Source of the DNA: Cymodocea nodosa
Taxonomy: Eukaryota > Streptophyta > Magnoliopsida > Alismatales > Cymodoceaceae
Length of the DNA stretch: 64,000 nt
Reading direction: 5' to 3'
Assembly (NCBI GenBank): GCA_036874045.1
Contig: CM072336.1
Span: 20,207,001 to 20,271,000 of the forward strand
Part shown: in pieces, positions 10,686 through 22,381 of the stretch
Position numbering within the stretch: position 1 is the first letter of the stretch
Layout of the letters: each line of letters opens with the position of its first letter
The notes under the pieces: generated by a model
What the model was told of the DNA's origin: nothing
Database searches by the model: none
What the model saw: only the letters and a program-made list of their open reading frames with translations
Made by a program: the position numbers and the translations under genes

Positions 10686-12478
10686 TGTTAGAACCTGAGT
10701 ATTTTGATAATGCAAAACCTATGTGAGGAAACATATTGTATTTCACAGATAAGTTAGTGCAGCAAAAGATTAGAAAGAAGACAATTCTTAGTAGCAAATA
10801 GGTTATAGTTAATCCCAGAATGTGTTGCTATAGAAAATCGGACAGTTACAGATCAAAGTATCTGAAGAGCAAGTTTACAGCAGCAGCAATACTATCGAAC
10901 AGTTAGAAAGATATCTATCCGACTGTTTCGGAGAGTTAAATGATCAAACAGTTAAGAAAGTTTGAATGATCAAAAAGTTAAAGAGTTAACTATCCGAAAG
11001 CTTAAAGGACTTTTCGAAGAGTTAGAAAGATAACTATCTGACTTTTTCGATGAGTTACAAGTATAACTATCCAAAACTTAAGTCATTCAATTTACCACGT
11101 GCAAAATTCCAGAACAGAAGCTTAAAGGATTTTTCAGAGAGTTAGGAAGATAACTATTCGACTTTTTCGGTGAGTTACAAGTGTAACTTTCTAGAACTTA
11201 AGTTATCCTATTACGCATGTGCAGAATGGAGAAGACGATAGTTAAAAGCTTAAAAGGAAAAATCAGAGAGTTAGATAACCATCTGAAATTGAAAAAGAGT
11301 TTCAGTGAGTTATAATTTAACTATCCAAAACTTAAGTCATTGAATTTCCCACGTGTAGAAATCCAAACAGAAGCTCAAATAAGTTTTCGAAGAGTTAGAA
11401 AGCTAACTATCCGAAAAATAGGAAGTTTTGGTGAGTTACATTTTTAACTATTCGAAACTTAAGTTATTCTTTTATGCATGTGCAGAATTAAAGAGATAGT
11501 AGTCGGAAGCTTAAAAGAAAAATCGAAGAGTTACTGTAGTTAACTATCCAAAAGTCAAGAGTTTTTTCAGTGAGTTAAAACTAAAAGTCTTCGATCACTT
11601 GACATTTCACGTGAGCAACTTAAAATCATCACGTGACATAGATAACAGGATGTAAGTGAAGAATCGGTAAGTTATGGACACTCTTTGGTGAGTTATTCAT
11701 ATAACTATCCGAAAGTTAAAGGAAATCGGAAGGTTACTTACTAAACATCAGATAGAACATTAACTTACCATATTTAGGTCTAATTATTTAGCAAGTACAG
11801 TAGAATAAATACGTTGAGGAGAAAATATGATCGTTGGATATTCAAGCATATATACAGTCAGATCATTCAGTATTCAGTAAGAGCTGAGATGTGAGATTAT
11901 AGATACAATTACATACAGAAATACAGTATACATTGTAGATCAATTTCTGATATAGAAGAAAGCTCAAATTCAGTTCAACAGAGAATCGATTGAAAGCTGG
12001 ATTTACAAGAAGATTCTTAAAGCTCTCTATGTGCTGAAAGTCTGATCCAAGAAGGATCATTTGGTTCGTGGCTTCAACCTTAAAGTTTCATTCAGTTGTT
12101 GGTTTGAGTTTCGACTTGAAAACTCAAGAGGTTGGTTTTCTGGAGTTTATACCTGAAAACTTCTAAGTGTTGGTTTTCTAGAGTTTATACCTGAAAACTT
12201 CTGTGTGGTTGGTTCTTGCTTCGAGCTGAAAGCAAGTGTGTAAGTGTTGAGACACTTAGTAAAGCCCAAGTGACCCTTGGGGGTGGACTAGCCAAGTTGG
12301 TGAACCACCTAAAATTCCCTTATGTTTCTTACTTTTATTTCCGCTGTGCATGTTTGGTATTTTTGTTTAGTATTTGTGCAAACTGATTAATCAAATTAGT
12401 TAAAAAAGTTAGTAAAAAGTTTTAATTACTCACTGATCACCATTCACCCCCCTCTAGTGAAGTCATACATTCCTAACA
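10686..12478 (+). repeat. Element C 5' LTR
   Basis: 1793 bp, TGTTAGAACC...TTCCTAACA. The U3 part (about 10860-11740) is built of repeated modules: CACGTG-like palindromes, ACTTAAGT, and paired arms such as TTTCGGAGAGTTA with TAACTATCCGAAA. A shorter tandem repeat lies at 12131-12206. The 3' LTR copy is about 470 bp shorter through a deletion. Confidence 0.85.
12131..12206. repeat. 38-bp tandem repeat in LTR C (2 copies)
   Basis: Two copies of a unit containing GAGTTTATACCTGAAAACTT. The same repeat is present in about four copies in each LTR of element F on the other strand. Confidence 0.7.
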
Positions 12479-12480
12479 AT

Positions 12481-12493
12481 TGGTATCAGAGCA
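12481..12493 (+). other. Element C primer-binding site (initiator tRNA-Met)
   Basis: TGGTATCAGAGCA, two bases after the 5' LTR. It is the usual initiator tRNA-Met complement of plant Ty1/copia elements. Confidence 0.9.
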
Positions 12494-12529
12494 AGTTGAT
12501 CTCTTTTTTAGATTTAACCATCTGAGATC

Positions 12530-13975
12530 ATGACATCTTTTCACAGAGAGGGTCTGAACATCTATCGTCCTCCCTTGTTTGATGGTATTAACTATAATTA
12601 CCGGAAAAACAAGATGGAATGTTTCCTCAGAAGCTCAGATGTGAGGTTATGGAAAATGGTTGTTCTAGGAACACCTATTCCACCGAGTCATGAGGATGAT
12701 TGGACTAAGGAGGATGAGAGAATCATCTAAATAGATGCTCGAGGGCTGAATATTATTTACTGTGCCTTATCTGCTGAACAATATAATAAAGTTTCAACTT
12801 GTAAATTTGCTCACGAGGCTTGGAACACTCTTCAAATAACCTTTGAATGAACCAACTAAGTGAAAGACACTAAAATCAGCATTTTACTTAGAAAGCTTGA
12901 ATTATTTAAAATGCTTGATGATGAAATTATCACTGATATGTTTTCAAGATTCACTGAGATTATTAATGGCTTAAGAGGTTTGGGAAAGGAATTTTCTGTC
13001 CGTGAACAGGTACAGAAAATCCTCAGAAGCTTAACTGTGGAATGGAAGCAAAAGCCCACATCAATACAAGATTCTAAAGACCTCAACAAATACTCAGTAG
13101 AGGATCTAATGGGTAACCTACTGGCCCATGAAGTTCAAATGAAAGAATGGAAAGATGAGGAAGGTAGTGGTAAAAAGAAAACTGAAACAAAGAAAGAACT
13201 AGCCTTTCCATCAACATAGGAACTTCAAAGCTCGGATGATGATGAAGTTGTGTTATTGGCTAGAAAATTCAAAAAATGGATGAAGAAAAAGAATCAAGCT
13301 AGCACATCAAAAAACAATGCACAAATATGCTTTAAATGCAAGAAGCAGGGACATATACAACCTAATTGTCCACTGCAACAAGAAGAAGAAAAAGAAATGA
13401 AGAAGAAGAAGAGGAGCTACAAAAAGAAAATGGCATTGAAGGCTACTTGGGATGACAGTAGTTCTTCTAGTAGCTCATCCAGTTTAGATGAAGAGGTACT
13501 AGTAAATGTGTGCTATACAACACAAGAGGTATGTTCCACTTCATCTCAAAGTGATTCTGATGTAGACAATGATAATCTAGATGTAAATATTCTTTTGTCT
13601 ACTGTTGACAGTTTATATGTTAAATGCAAAAAGTATAAAAAGGAAATTAAGCATTTAACTGCATGCTTAGAAGAAGCGCATACTGAACTTGAAAATTTGA
13701 ATGTTGAAGATACAAAATGCAATAATGATGAATTGATAAATGAAAATGAAAAATTAAAATCTGAAATCACTAATCTGAAAAATATTGTGCATAAATTTAC
13801 CAATGGACAGAAAAGATTAGATCAAATCATTGGTTCACAAAGACATGGCTCAAATAGATTTGGCCTAGGGTATGCTACTCCACAGGAAATACCCTACTAT
13901 TGTGGTGTTATCCGATCTTACAGAGATGGTACAACAGTGTTTGTCATCGAAAGAAGATCTAGATCAATGTGGTTG
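12530..13975 (+). pseudogene. gag: Element C gag, main part (broken)
   Basis: From the ATG at 12530: an N-terminal DUF4219/UBN2-type gag region (PPLFDGINYNYRKNKMECFL...GLNIIY...HEAWNTLQ...), then the CCHC zinc knuckle CFKCKKQGHIQPNC near 13330, a Ser/acidic stretch, and a coiled coil near 13600-13800. In-frame stops occur at 12728, twice near 12850, and at 13217. Gag binds element RNA and builds the particle. B inserted after the codons for RRSRSMW; the remaining C-terminus is at 46739-46827. Element F carries a homologous gag, so the two can be compared directly. Confidence 0.85.
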
Positions 13976-16113
13976 TGTTTATGTTTTCCCAACACTACAC
14001 TAGAAAAACTTGGATTTGTTACTTCTGTTTTTACTTAGTTAATTTATCTTTATGCCTATTCTTTCTTTTAGAAGTAAACAAACAACATTTAATACAATTT
14101 AGATATTAATTTCAATTTGTACTTTAATTGCAAGTGCATAGTGTCTATTGTATCAATGTGCAAGTACAGGTCGATCCCATAGGGAATTGCTGAAGAACTT
14201 GAGAACTGTTTGTTTGTTAATAATCAAATTTATATATTCAATAAGCTCTCCGTTGAATTACAGTTAACTCAATGGACAAAGTTCATTGAGTTATGGCTAA
14301 CTCAACGGACTAATCTCGTGGACTTAAGTTAACTCAACGAGCCTGTCTTTTCTTTTTAATACTACTATTTATAAAGGAATTCGGCTAACCATTGGGCGAT
14401 TCCATAGATTGTAAATAACATCAATTAAGCTCTTTAATGTTAATTAACATTGGATTTATCATTAAGTAATACTAACATTCAGATAATTCAAACAGTAACA
14501 ATTAAAATCTTTAAATCTTTTGAACGAACCAATTTCAGTAAATTGTAAAACTAAAACAACATAAAACAATCACAACACTGACAAAGATAACATTAATCAA
14601 GATACAACACTCAAATACAACATACAAACATAGATAAATTGTTTTTGTATTTTTGTTTTAATATGAACATGGAAATAGGTGAAAGGTGAAATGTAAAGTA
14701 ATCTCACTTGACAGTAAATACTTCCGACACTACTTGCAACGCGATTACACCATTGAAAATTAAACCACTTACAATTCTGTCTCCTCTCCCTATAGAATTG
14801 CAAGATGATCTCCTCTTCAGTATACAGGCATCAACCCGAAGCCAAGGCTAAAAGCTTTACGATCTCCTAAAATATGAGTCGGCGCTTGGTGAAAATGGCT
14901 TCCCTTCTCGCGACGCGATCACTCCTCATAGTGGTTGTCAGGCACTGTGTTTAGCTCAGAATCGACTCGACATCAAGAAAGTATTCACACAGACCTCCGA
15001 TGGTTGGTGATTGTGGTGGTGGTAATGATGGTTGGTGTGGTACTTCAGAGAATTGCCGACGCTACCTACAGAAAGCTCGGTGCTCCTCCTCTGTACACAC
15101 TGGTCGTCCATCGATCACACCCTTCTTCTTTTTTTCTTCTTTTCTTTTATATTTCTTCAGTAGTAACTACTTTTGCTTGAATGGTCGGTTGGATTTCCTT
15201 CATTCGTATCAACGGCGATGATTTCTTCTCCCTGCACGCTACGTGCAAACGTGGTTTTTTTCTTCCAACTATTTGTTCCTACAATCGCTACAGTAGCATA
15301 TTAGAAAATACATAGTCCGTGGAGTTACAGATAACTCAATGGACTTTCTTCGTTGATTTAACTATAAAACACGTGCATAAATTTAACTATCTGATGCTTA
15401 GGTGCATTTCGGATACTTATAAACTTAACTATCTAATGCTTAGATGCATTTTGGATAGTTACAGATAACTCACCGATATATAACTTAAGTAAATCTACCA
15501 GATCTCGACATGTGTCAACAACAGTTTAATCATAAAATAACATTTCGGAGAGTTATAGAGCTAACTATTCGATGCTCAGATGCATTTCGGATAGTTAGAG
15601 ATAATTCACCGAAAATCCACTTAAGTTACTTTCCTAGAACATGACACGTGTCCTTAGCTATTTTATAAATAAAAAGAGATTTCGGAGAGTTACACATATA
15701 ACTGTCTGATGCCCAACTGCAATTTCGGATAGTTATAGATAACTCATCGAAAGTTCACTTAAGTCATGCATTATGGTTTTGACGTGTGTACTTCAGGAAA
15801 TAATAAACTATCCTTTCAAAATATAACTGTTCGGAATTTTAAACATAACTATCTGACATGTTCGGTTTGTTAAACATAACTGTCCGAAATATCAGAAAAT
15901 TCGGATACTTAAGAATTTTACAGCCTGCAACTTACCGACAATTCAGAAATGTACTAAATTAACATTAATTCCCTAAAATTAAGCAGATTCTTCAATTAAA
16001 GCATATAACAGTGCAATTATAACATAATAGCTTAATTCTCATATGATGAGCTAAATATTATGCAATTAACCATCATTTAACCGTTAATAATATGCACTTT
16101 TTCATTCTAAACA
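13976..16113 (-). repeat. Element B 3' LTR
   Basis: 2138 bp; on the minus strand it begins TGTTTAGAATGAAAAAG. It contains GAGTTA/TAACTC inverted repeats at 14240-14345 and 15318-15350, and a run of modules at about 15375-15910 (CGGAGAGTTA or CGGATAGTTA arms, CACGTGTC, ACTTAAGT). It has several more modules than the LTRs of A, which accounts for most of the length difference. TSD GGTTG precedes it. Confidence 0.9.
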
Positions 16114-16121
16114 CTTCCCCC
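16114..16121 (-). other. Element B terminal polypurine tract
   Basis: GGGGGAAG on the minus strand, directly abutting the 3' LTR. It primes plus-strand DNA synthesis. Confidence 0.8.
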
Positions 16122-17795
16122 ATACCTAAATTTTGCTAGTCCCTTAGCAAACTAAGATCTAATTAATTGGTTTTTTAAAAAGTGCTAGAATTAATTCTTC
16201 CCCTTTGTTTTTCTTTTGTTTAGCATAAAAATATATTCTGTATGTTTCAGTAATCAACCTGCAAATATACTTAGAATATATATAAATTACATACAAAGTA
16301 TATCATCATCACATAGGTGTTAATTATATTATCGTTTGTTCTTCTTTTCATCATCTGTTATCTTGAATTTTCCAATAAGATTTCTAGAAGAAATTTCAAT
16401 AACATACGAATCAAAGTACAATCCAATTTAATATGATTAAGACAAGTAGAATAAAGAATTGTATCTCCTTTAAACAACTTCAAAAGTCAATTCTAGATTT
16501 ATATTACAACAATTCTAGATAACAGAAAATATACTCGATTCATAAGATATCTGTATTTCACAAAACACTTGTATCTTTTCAGAATAGTATATGTTTTTTT
16601 TTTCCTTTTTTTTTTTCTTTAAAAGCTAATTTGACAAGTTTGAATCATACAAGAGCTTTCTAATGTACCCATGTAACGAGCTTTCAGTCAACAATCCCAG
16701 ATCTGATCAGGATCTTAGGTTGTCAAATTTCAAGAGTCCTTTTTCAGGTCAACAATCCTTACATACCTATCTGCTCAAATACAAAAGGCTCGTGATCAAA
16801 CAAGTCAATAAACTCTCAAATTTCCCTTTTTTTTTTCTTTTTTTTTTCTTCAATCAAAATACACACAAAACAAAACATTAATCACATACTATATATGTAC
16901 GTATTTCATTAATACAGATGTAGTAATCACCAATCTCATATAGTCCTGCTTCTATCCTTTACTGAAAATATGAATCCATAACAATAAGCTCATACTTTTT
17001 CTGTAGTTTAATAAGATCTACACATAAATCATTCTACAAGTTCAATCAGTCAAATTAAATGTATCTTTCATCATATATGTTTCATTTAATCTAGAATTCA
17101 CATCTTAGCTCTTTCAGGACTTTAGATAATTTTTTCATTAAGCATTCTGATTTCATTTTAAAATCATAAAATTGTTAAACTCATGAAATTCAGAAGAACA
17201 AAAAAAAAATTCAAGCAGTTACAATTTATAAATTTTACAGTCTCAATTATCGGATAATTACAGCAAGTTCATAAAAATTTTCAATTTCCACAAAACTTTG
17301 TAATACCATTTTTCAATTTCCTTTAATTAACAAACTTACATGGTTGTTACTTTAATTACCTCCCCCCATACCTATATTTTGCATTGTCCTCAATGTAAAA
17401 GATTTGACAATAAGTACAATAATTGAAGCAGACATGGCTACAGGTTTGTTGATTTAAATTCAGGATGAGTAATTAGTTACATACCTTGTTTCATTTGTAT
17501 CTCCTTCTACATATTCCGATTTTTGATTCTGAAAAACTTTTCATTCACAGATAAAAGCAAAATATAAAACAAAATAACACTTAACAGATATTAATAAATC
17601 AGTGTCTTGTGTGGAACCTAGGCTCTTATGCCTCTGGTGGCTCACAAGCAAGCTAGTTGGTTTCCCAGAATAGATACCAAGAAACTAGATTGATATTTTG
17701 TTTTTTTATAAAATAAACATGAAAACTTCAAAAAAAAAATTTCTTTCTAAACATAACGTAGGATACACACAACATTAAACACACAAAATCACAAC
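16122..17795 (-). other. Element B 3' non-coding region with a second polypurine tract
   Basis: No coding capacity. A second PPT-like GGGGGGAGG lies at 17359-17367 on the minus strand. Long T runs lie at 16592-16617 and 16828-16850. The region is collinear with 34966-36734 of A and 53245-55073 of E. Confidence 0.75.
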
Positions 17796-18413
17796 TTAAG
17801 AATATGATTGAAAAGTAGGAACAAATGGAATAAATGTATCAGTCCAAGCAAACTTTTTAGGCATAGTTCTTCTTGCTATTAATTCTGTTTTAATGCAGTT
17901 CTTGATCCTTGTTAATTTGTAAACGTGTAATATATTATAAATTCCAAATACAAGTGTATTACCATTAATGATATGAAATGCAGAAAGAGATGTTTTTTGA
18001 TTCCAGGGTAATGTAGCAGTTTCTATTTCTACATCTATTTCAATATATTCCTCTTCCCACTTCCATTCATTTATGTCTTTCATAATCCATATTTGAAATT
18101 TCATCAATTCATCCCACCATCTTATCAGACATAAAGTAGGATCATCTTCGTCATTATACCACATTCCTATTTGAATTTTATTAAATTCTTCAGATGGTGG
18201 TTTAGCTATTTCTCTCGGTATAGGTAAAATTTCTATATATTTATTATAACTGTCTATGCTCATTATGTATAAATTAGATCCAAATGCTATTGATATATCT
18301 GTGACTAGATATATATATCTATCAAGTATGACATGTGTTTGGTTAATTAATGATTTTCGTCCCAGATATATCATAATATTTTCATTCCAAGATCTATTCA
18401 GAAAGTTATACAC
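17796..18413 (-). pseudogene. Element B F-box-like ORF, N-terminus deleted
   Basis: 205 codons open, equivalent to the C-terminal 60 % of the A copy (YNFLNRSWNEN, HVILDRYIYLVTDIS, RWWDELMKFQIWIM, FAWTDTFIPFVPTF). The F-box itself is missing: the inverted repeat that should lie upstream is joined directly to YNFLNRS through a GTGTG microhomology at 18407-18415. Unlike A, this part has no internal stop. It was probably an F-box plus kelch/FBA-like substrate domain. Confidence 0.7.
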
Positions 18414-18480
18414 ACCCTCGTGGAGTTAAGGCATAACTTAACGGACTAAGTTCGTTGAGTTAAGGACTAACTCTACGATA
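18414..18480. repeat. GAGTTA/TAACTC inverted-repeat cassette before F-box ORF (B)
   Basis: Successive arms GTGGAGTTA, TAACTTAACGGAC, CGTTGAGTTA and TAACTCTACG alternate in orientation. The same cassette precedes the F-box ORF in A (33692-33770) and in E (56278-56343). Confidence 0.75.
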
Positions 18481-18544
18481 CTATTATCTAAAAATAAAAA
18501 CATATATACATACAGATAGTTGCTTCAGTTATATTGCTTCATTC

Positions 18545-19800
18545 AGCTACCCTCCCAAAAGAGGTATCAATTTCATTAACAGATCTATTGATAGGGTTAG
18601 GTATTGCTTGTATTGGCAATCCTCCAGTAAGTCTAACTTCCATTGGTTCCTTCTGTCTAAGTGGTATATTTCTATTCTGATTTTGAATTGCAACATTTCC
18701 AAATACAAAATCTAGACGATTATTTAATTGTTGGATTATCTTTTCTAATTTCTCTATTCTAGATCCTTGTTCAATTAATGCTTCATAACTTATGTTCTTC
18801 TCATTTATATTTTCTCCTCCCTGGAAATTGTTGTTTCTCCAAGATAAATTCGGGTGATTTCTCCAATTAGGATGATAAGAATTTCCTAAGTTATCTCTCT
18901 AGTTTCTAGCATAAATAATATCTAAGTCATTTATGTTTGTATTCTTTTCTGCTAGCTTTTGATTTAATGATAACTCTTTTATTTTCTTTGTTAATTCATT
19001 TAATTTCACTTCAAGCATAGTACTTGAATCTATTTCATGCATTCCTTTTGGCAATATTTTTTTATTTGCAATAGCTTCAACCGAATTTTCCCACTGTGTA
19101 GTTCTTTTTGCAAAGTTTTCTAAATATGCCTATGCTTCTTCACTACATAACTTTAAAAATCCATTTTGACATGTAGATTCTAATAAAGATTTTGTTGAAA
19201 CATCTATGCCTTCATAAATTATACCTATTAATTATGCCTTACTCATTGCATGATGTGGATATTGAGTCAATAAATCTTTAAATCTTTCAAAATATTTTCA
19301 GAATGATTCACCCTGTTTTTGGCTACACATTAATATTCTTTCTTCTTTTTAATCGTTTGATGTGTTGGATAATATTTTTCTAAAAAAATAGAGCAAAATT
19401 CAATCCATGTAGAAATTGAATCAGACGACAGAGTATATAACCATCTCTTAGCTGTCTTTTAAAGAAAGAGGGATATATTTAAGTTTAATAGCATCTATAC
19501 TCATGTTCGGCATTTTCATCATTTGACAAACTTCATTAAATTCTCTAAGGAAATAATAGGCATCCTCTCTTTCTAATCCATGAAAATATGGCAATTGACT
19601 AATATAATTAGATTTCAGTTCAAACCTATCTCTCTCAAAGTTTGGCAATCGAATACAAGAAGGTTCATCAACTAATTCAGGATACAGAATCTCTCCTAAT
19701 GGTTTTTCTACTAGAGTAGCAATTTCTACGTTCTCTTTTAAAGAAAGGTTAGCTACACCCTAAAGAATTTCGTTAAAGTTCAGTTCAGAAAATTTTTCAG
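18545..19800 (-). pseudogene. gag: Element B gag capsid (downstream position, broken)
   Basis: Minus-strand fragments match the capsid of A: FELKSNYISQL, HGLEREDAYYFLREFNEVC, RFKDLLTQYPHHAMSKA, HPNWRNHPNLSWRNNNF. The best open piece is 19448-19648. This is the Athila-type capsid (Retrotrans_gag), located 3' of integrase and ORF2 instead of beside the primer site. Several stops and frameshifts make it a pseudogene. Confidence 0.75.
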
Positions 19801-20077
19801 TTCTCCTCTACGATGAAAATTCCTAGGTAGGTGTTCTTACTAATCGCTTAGTGCTTAGAGAACGGGTCCATGTGCTCATAAATAAATAGCAGAAGATTAA
19901 TTACATACCAGTCTGAAGCTTTACATTCAATAAATATTTATTGTCGGATGAAGTTGAATCAACTACTTCTCCTTCTAGGTCCTCCAACGCATTCTCGTTT
20001 CTTTTAAAAGTGCTGGTAACTCGTAAATAACATTCTGTTATATATATATACTATACATTCATAAAGTGAATAAATCT

Positions 20078-20102
20078 CGTTGCAAGAACGTGTCTTGCAA
20101 CG
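20078..20102. repeat. Conserved hairpin, 10-bp perfect stem (B)
   Basis: Arms CGTTGCAAGA and TCTTGCAACG around 5 nt. The same hairpin lies at 32058-32082 in A, just upstream of the capsid gene. Confidence 0.75.
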
Positions 20103-20214
20103 TGCATCGTGGTTCCTATTTTTATGGGTATGTGTACCACTACTAATTTCAAATTTTGGTAACCGCTAAACCGACAAAGTTTCATTCGTGGTTAAAAGAA
20201 TAATTGTTCTGCTT

Positions 20215-20400
20215 AATCCACGAACTAACCTTATTGAGTTATGGATAACTCAACGGAACACAGTCAGTTACTATTGCTAACTCCATGGACTAACTTCGTT
20301 GAGTTACAGATAACTCAACGTAGTGACCTTATATTATATTATTGACCTCATGGAGTTACGTTTAACTCAATGGACTTACTTCGTTGAGTTAACACTTAAC
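20215..20400. repeat. GAGTTA/TAACTC inverted-repeat cassette before capsid (B)
   Basis: Four or more arm pairs. The best is 20297-20320, with arms CGTTGAGTTA and TAACTCAACG around a 4-nt loop. It sits in the ORF2-capsid spacer, as in A (31767-31946). Confidence 0.8.
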
Positions 20401-20829
20401 AATTTCTAAGTTTTACTCTCGTAAGTTCCTCTCTACTTCTTTTTTTTTCTTTATTCTACTAACTGAAATAAAGTTAAATCTATGTCATTAATGCATCATT
20501 CTAATTAAAATTCGTTTAAATCTGAACATTATATAAAGATTTAACTTGCACGTCATTTTATGTTATGCAGAATTTACATTTTACCTTGCAACATGTAGAA
20601 ATTTTTAAGCATTTATCCTATCATTCAGCAAATTGTAAATCTATTAAACATTCTTTCATAATATTCCACAAAATATATATAACAGTCAATACATTCCATT
20701 CATTTTCACATCCAAAACACGTATGAAAATTGCATCTGAAAAATTTACATTCATTAATATGAATTAATTACATTATAAGTACATCATACAATTTCATACA
20801 ATTTTACACAAGTAGAGGAACAATACAAT

Positions 20830-22376
20830 TTAATCTCTATGCCTAAGTTCATCTACTTCCTTCTGGAGTTTATCTAATTGAAGCTCTAATTGATTAATCC
20901 TTTTTACTACTCCTGTAATTCCTCTAGAAGGTACAACTAGTTCTGCAGCTACAAAATTTCTGTATTCTTTCACTGAAATGGTTCTAGATCTGATCCTTTT
21001 TGATGCCCATTTCGTGAAATCAATACAGTCCACCATCAACAGTGGAATCAAATCTCCATAAAATAATTTCTTCTTCACTATTTTCAGCTTGGAGATAAAA
21101 ACTACAGACGAATTTATTTGAATCTTATTTACAACTGCATATGTGGCCCATTTGACAAATTGACTTAATTCTATGTCATGGCCCTGTCGTTGGTAGACAT
21201 TTTTAATTAGAATGTTAGCTACCATGTGTGCTTTACCATTTAAATGCTTCAATCTGTTTAATAAAGGCACACCAGGATTGATAGCTAAACAATCCTTAAT
21301 TTGCTGTTCTGTCCACTCGATTGTAGTTGTATCTTCCAAATTTTTTAGTCCTTCATTCTTTAAACCAAAAATATTGTGGAGAAGCTCTGGTATTATCTAT
21401 ACATCAGTTTCCTCCACGTTGGAAATTAATCTTCCTTCTCCTTCTCTTAAATTTGCATAAAAATAAGGCACTAAATTCTCATAAACTACATGCCCTCTTT
21501 CTTGAGAAATGAATTGCAAGACCTTGGAATTCAAATAAACCTTTGATTTCTTGCATTCCATCCCAATTTACTGGTCTACTGTAAATAATGTCGTAACCCC
21601 TTATTTCTTGATATTTAGTATAAGCTTCCTGACTACAAAATGTACTTCATTCAAAATTGTTGTTTCAGTCGGGTCAGGAAGGTGACTTTGTTGTTCCAAA
21701 GGGGTTTGCTCTTGCTCTTGCTCTTCTATAGGCTGCATTTGAACATTTTCTATAGATTCCTGAATTTCTGTTTCTATTTGTGGTGGTGAGCCGGCAGAAC
21801 TCTCCACTCTATCTTGAATTCTCTCCATAAATTGCTGAAGAGTTTCTTGCTCTTCAATGGAATCTATGAAATTATTTTTGTCCAAATGGCTTCTTTCAGC
21901 TTCTTCATTTTCTGCTCTTTCTTCTTCCTCCTGACTACCAATCTATTCTGTTACTGTTCTTTCTGATTCTGTAACAGATTGGGATGGAGTCACGGGCAAT
22001 TCAGTTTCTGCCCTAATTTCTATTCTTTCTTCTTGTACAGGCTGTAGACTAATTTCAGCCTGATTTTTTTCTTTTCTTTGCTCCTATTGGTGTAGCTCCT
22101 CCTTAGAATCGGATAGCAGGTTAATAAAAATTTGCTCCATAGGCCCTGTAAAAATTGGTACTTCAGATTTAATTTCTTCATATTCAGGCACTTTTTCTTT
22201 TCCTTTCTTTTTTCTGATTAGTTGTGCTTGTTCTTCCTCTTCATCTTCTAAAATTAAATCTACAAAAGTAGGCTTTGCAGGCCTTCGAGCCACAGGTACT
22301 AGCTCTTCTTGTTTAACTCTTTTTATAACTACTGGTCTCAAAGGACCAGCCTTTCCTACAACACTTGATTTAGTTA
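20830..22376 (-). pseudogene. Element B ORF2, C-terminal part after A insertion
   Basis: Collinear with 29820-31325 of A: a Glu-rich segment (EDEEEEQAQLIRKKKGKEK, near 22200), then a conserved globular part (FYANLREGEG..., ...NRLKHLNGKAHMVANIL..., RSRTISVKEYRNFVAAEL) and a C-terminal coiled coil (INQLELQLDKLQKEVDELR). The pattern resembles the 'putative plant transposon protein' domain found in Athila-like elements. Stops lie near 22083, 21945 and 21600. The reading frame is disrupted by A at the TSD CTACC. Confidence 0.75.
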
Positions 22377-22381
22377 CTACC

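Noticed and set aside
13501-13970. Gag coiled coil of C as a separate host gene
   Set aside because: It is in frame with the CCHC knuckle and homologous to F gag.
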